Assembly: GCA_030017815.1 (NCBI GenBank)
Contig: JASEGX010000169.1
Location: 1 to 5,270, forward strand
Direction: 5' to 3'
Source of the DNA: Thermodesulfobacteriota bacterium
GTDB lineage: Bacteria; Desulfobacterota; QYQD01
Length of the DNA: 5,270 bases
Position numbers and translations under genes: made by a program. The notes beneath the pieces are model-generated. The model did no database searches. It was given only the letters and a program-made list of their open reading frames with translations, and was not told where the DNA came from. How positions within the stretch are numbered: the stretch's first letter is position 1; each line of letters starts with the position of its first letter. Positions 5,191-5,270 of the stretch are shown piece by piece.

Positions 5191-5270
5191 CACTGGTCAC
5201 TGGTCATTAGTCATTGGTTAAGTCGGGAGAAAGATAGACCCCTTTTACCAGTGACAAATGACTATTGACT
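5191..5270. repeat. CANTNGT heptamer arrays in head-to-head inverted arms
   Basis: The left arm has four tandem heptamers: CACTGGT (5191), CACTGGT (5198), CATTAGT (5205) and CATTGGT (5212). After 28 bases (5219-5246), the right arm carries the reverse complement of the same word: ACCAGTG (5247), ACAAATG (5254), ACTATTG (5261) and a partial ACT at the window edge. GTCACTGGT (5189-5197 and 5196-5204) is a perfect reverse complement of ACCAGTGAC (5247-5255). The design matches the octamer element at 1047-1127 with a different word and period. The T-run at 5243-5246 precedes the right arm rather than following it, so this is not a typical intrinsic terminator. The element continues past the window. 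Confidence 0.8.

Noticed and set aside
5191..5270. Intrinsic terminator after the TPR gene.
   Set aside because: The T-run lies before the right arm, the loop is 28 bases, and the arms are A/T-rich heptamers. The geometry is wrong for a terminator, though the window ends before the element does.
5191..5270. CRISPR-like array.
   Set aside because: Units are 7 bases, contiguous and without unique spacers, and no cas gene is present.

Overview
The window carries five genes, all on the + strand and tightly packed: yicC (156-1034), remA/DUF370 (1173-1457), gmk (1457-2068), rlmB (2090-2833) and a large TPR lipoprotein gene (2885-5155). The first four are recognised from family motifs. The fifth is recognised only at domain level. 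No RNA gene, insertion sequence, phage gene or CRISPR array is visible, and no gene-free stretch reaches 300 bases.

The order yicC-remA-gmk is a conserved housekeeping block, known from Firmicutes (yloC-remA-gmk) and from Desulfobacterota and related phyla. The last gene encodes an N-terminal lipobox signal peptide followed by 21 TPR units, a kind of protein common in Desulfobacterota, Nitrospirota and similar environmental Gram-negatives. Together with middling base composition, frequent GTG starts and repeat-rich spacers, this suggests a Desulfobacterota-like (former Deltaproteobacteria) organism. That placement is an inference of moderate confidence.

Functionally, the first four genes form a growth and RNA-metabolism set: an endoribonuclease-family protein, a small DNA-binding regulator, guanylate kinase for GDP supply, and a 23S rRNA 2'-O-methyltransferase. 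remA and gmk overlap by one base and gmk and rlmB are 21 bases apart, so these three are very likely co-transcribed. The TPR gene has its own strong ribosome binding site and probably encodes a periplasm-facing, membrane-anchored scaffold.

The most unusual content is in the spacers. Every spacer of appreciable size holds a degenerate tandem array of a short word of 7-10 bases, with a different word in each place: an octamer around CTTGGTGG (26-49, 1050-1124), a CTGCG-centred nonamer/decamer (61-127), TAGCGNN (2059-2086), a TTNATAG-like heptamer (2830-2850), AATGCCA-like heptamers (5157-5190) and CANTNGT (5191-5270). Three of the loci, 4-49, 1047-1127 and 5191-5270, are built as head-to-head inverted arms. 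Two arrays, at 2059 and 2830, contain the stop codon of the gene upstream. This resembles the heptanucleotide short tandemly repeated repeats (STRR) of cyanobacteria in form, and it is the part of the window most worth following up.
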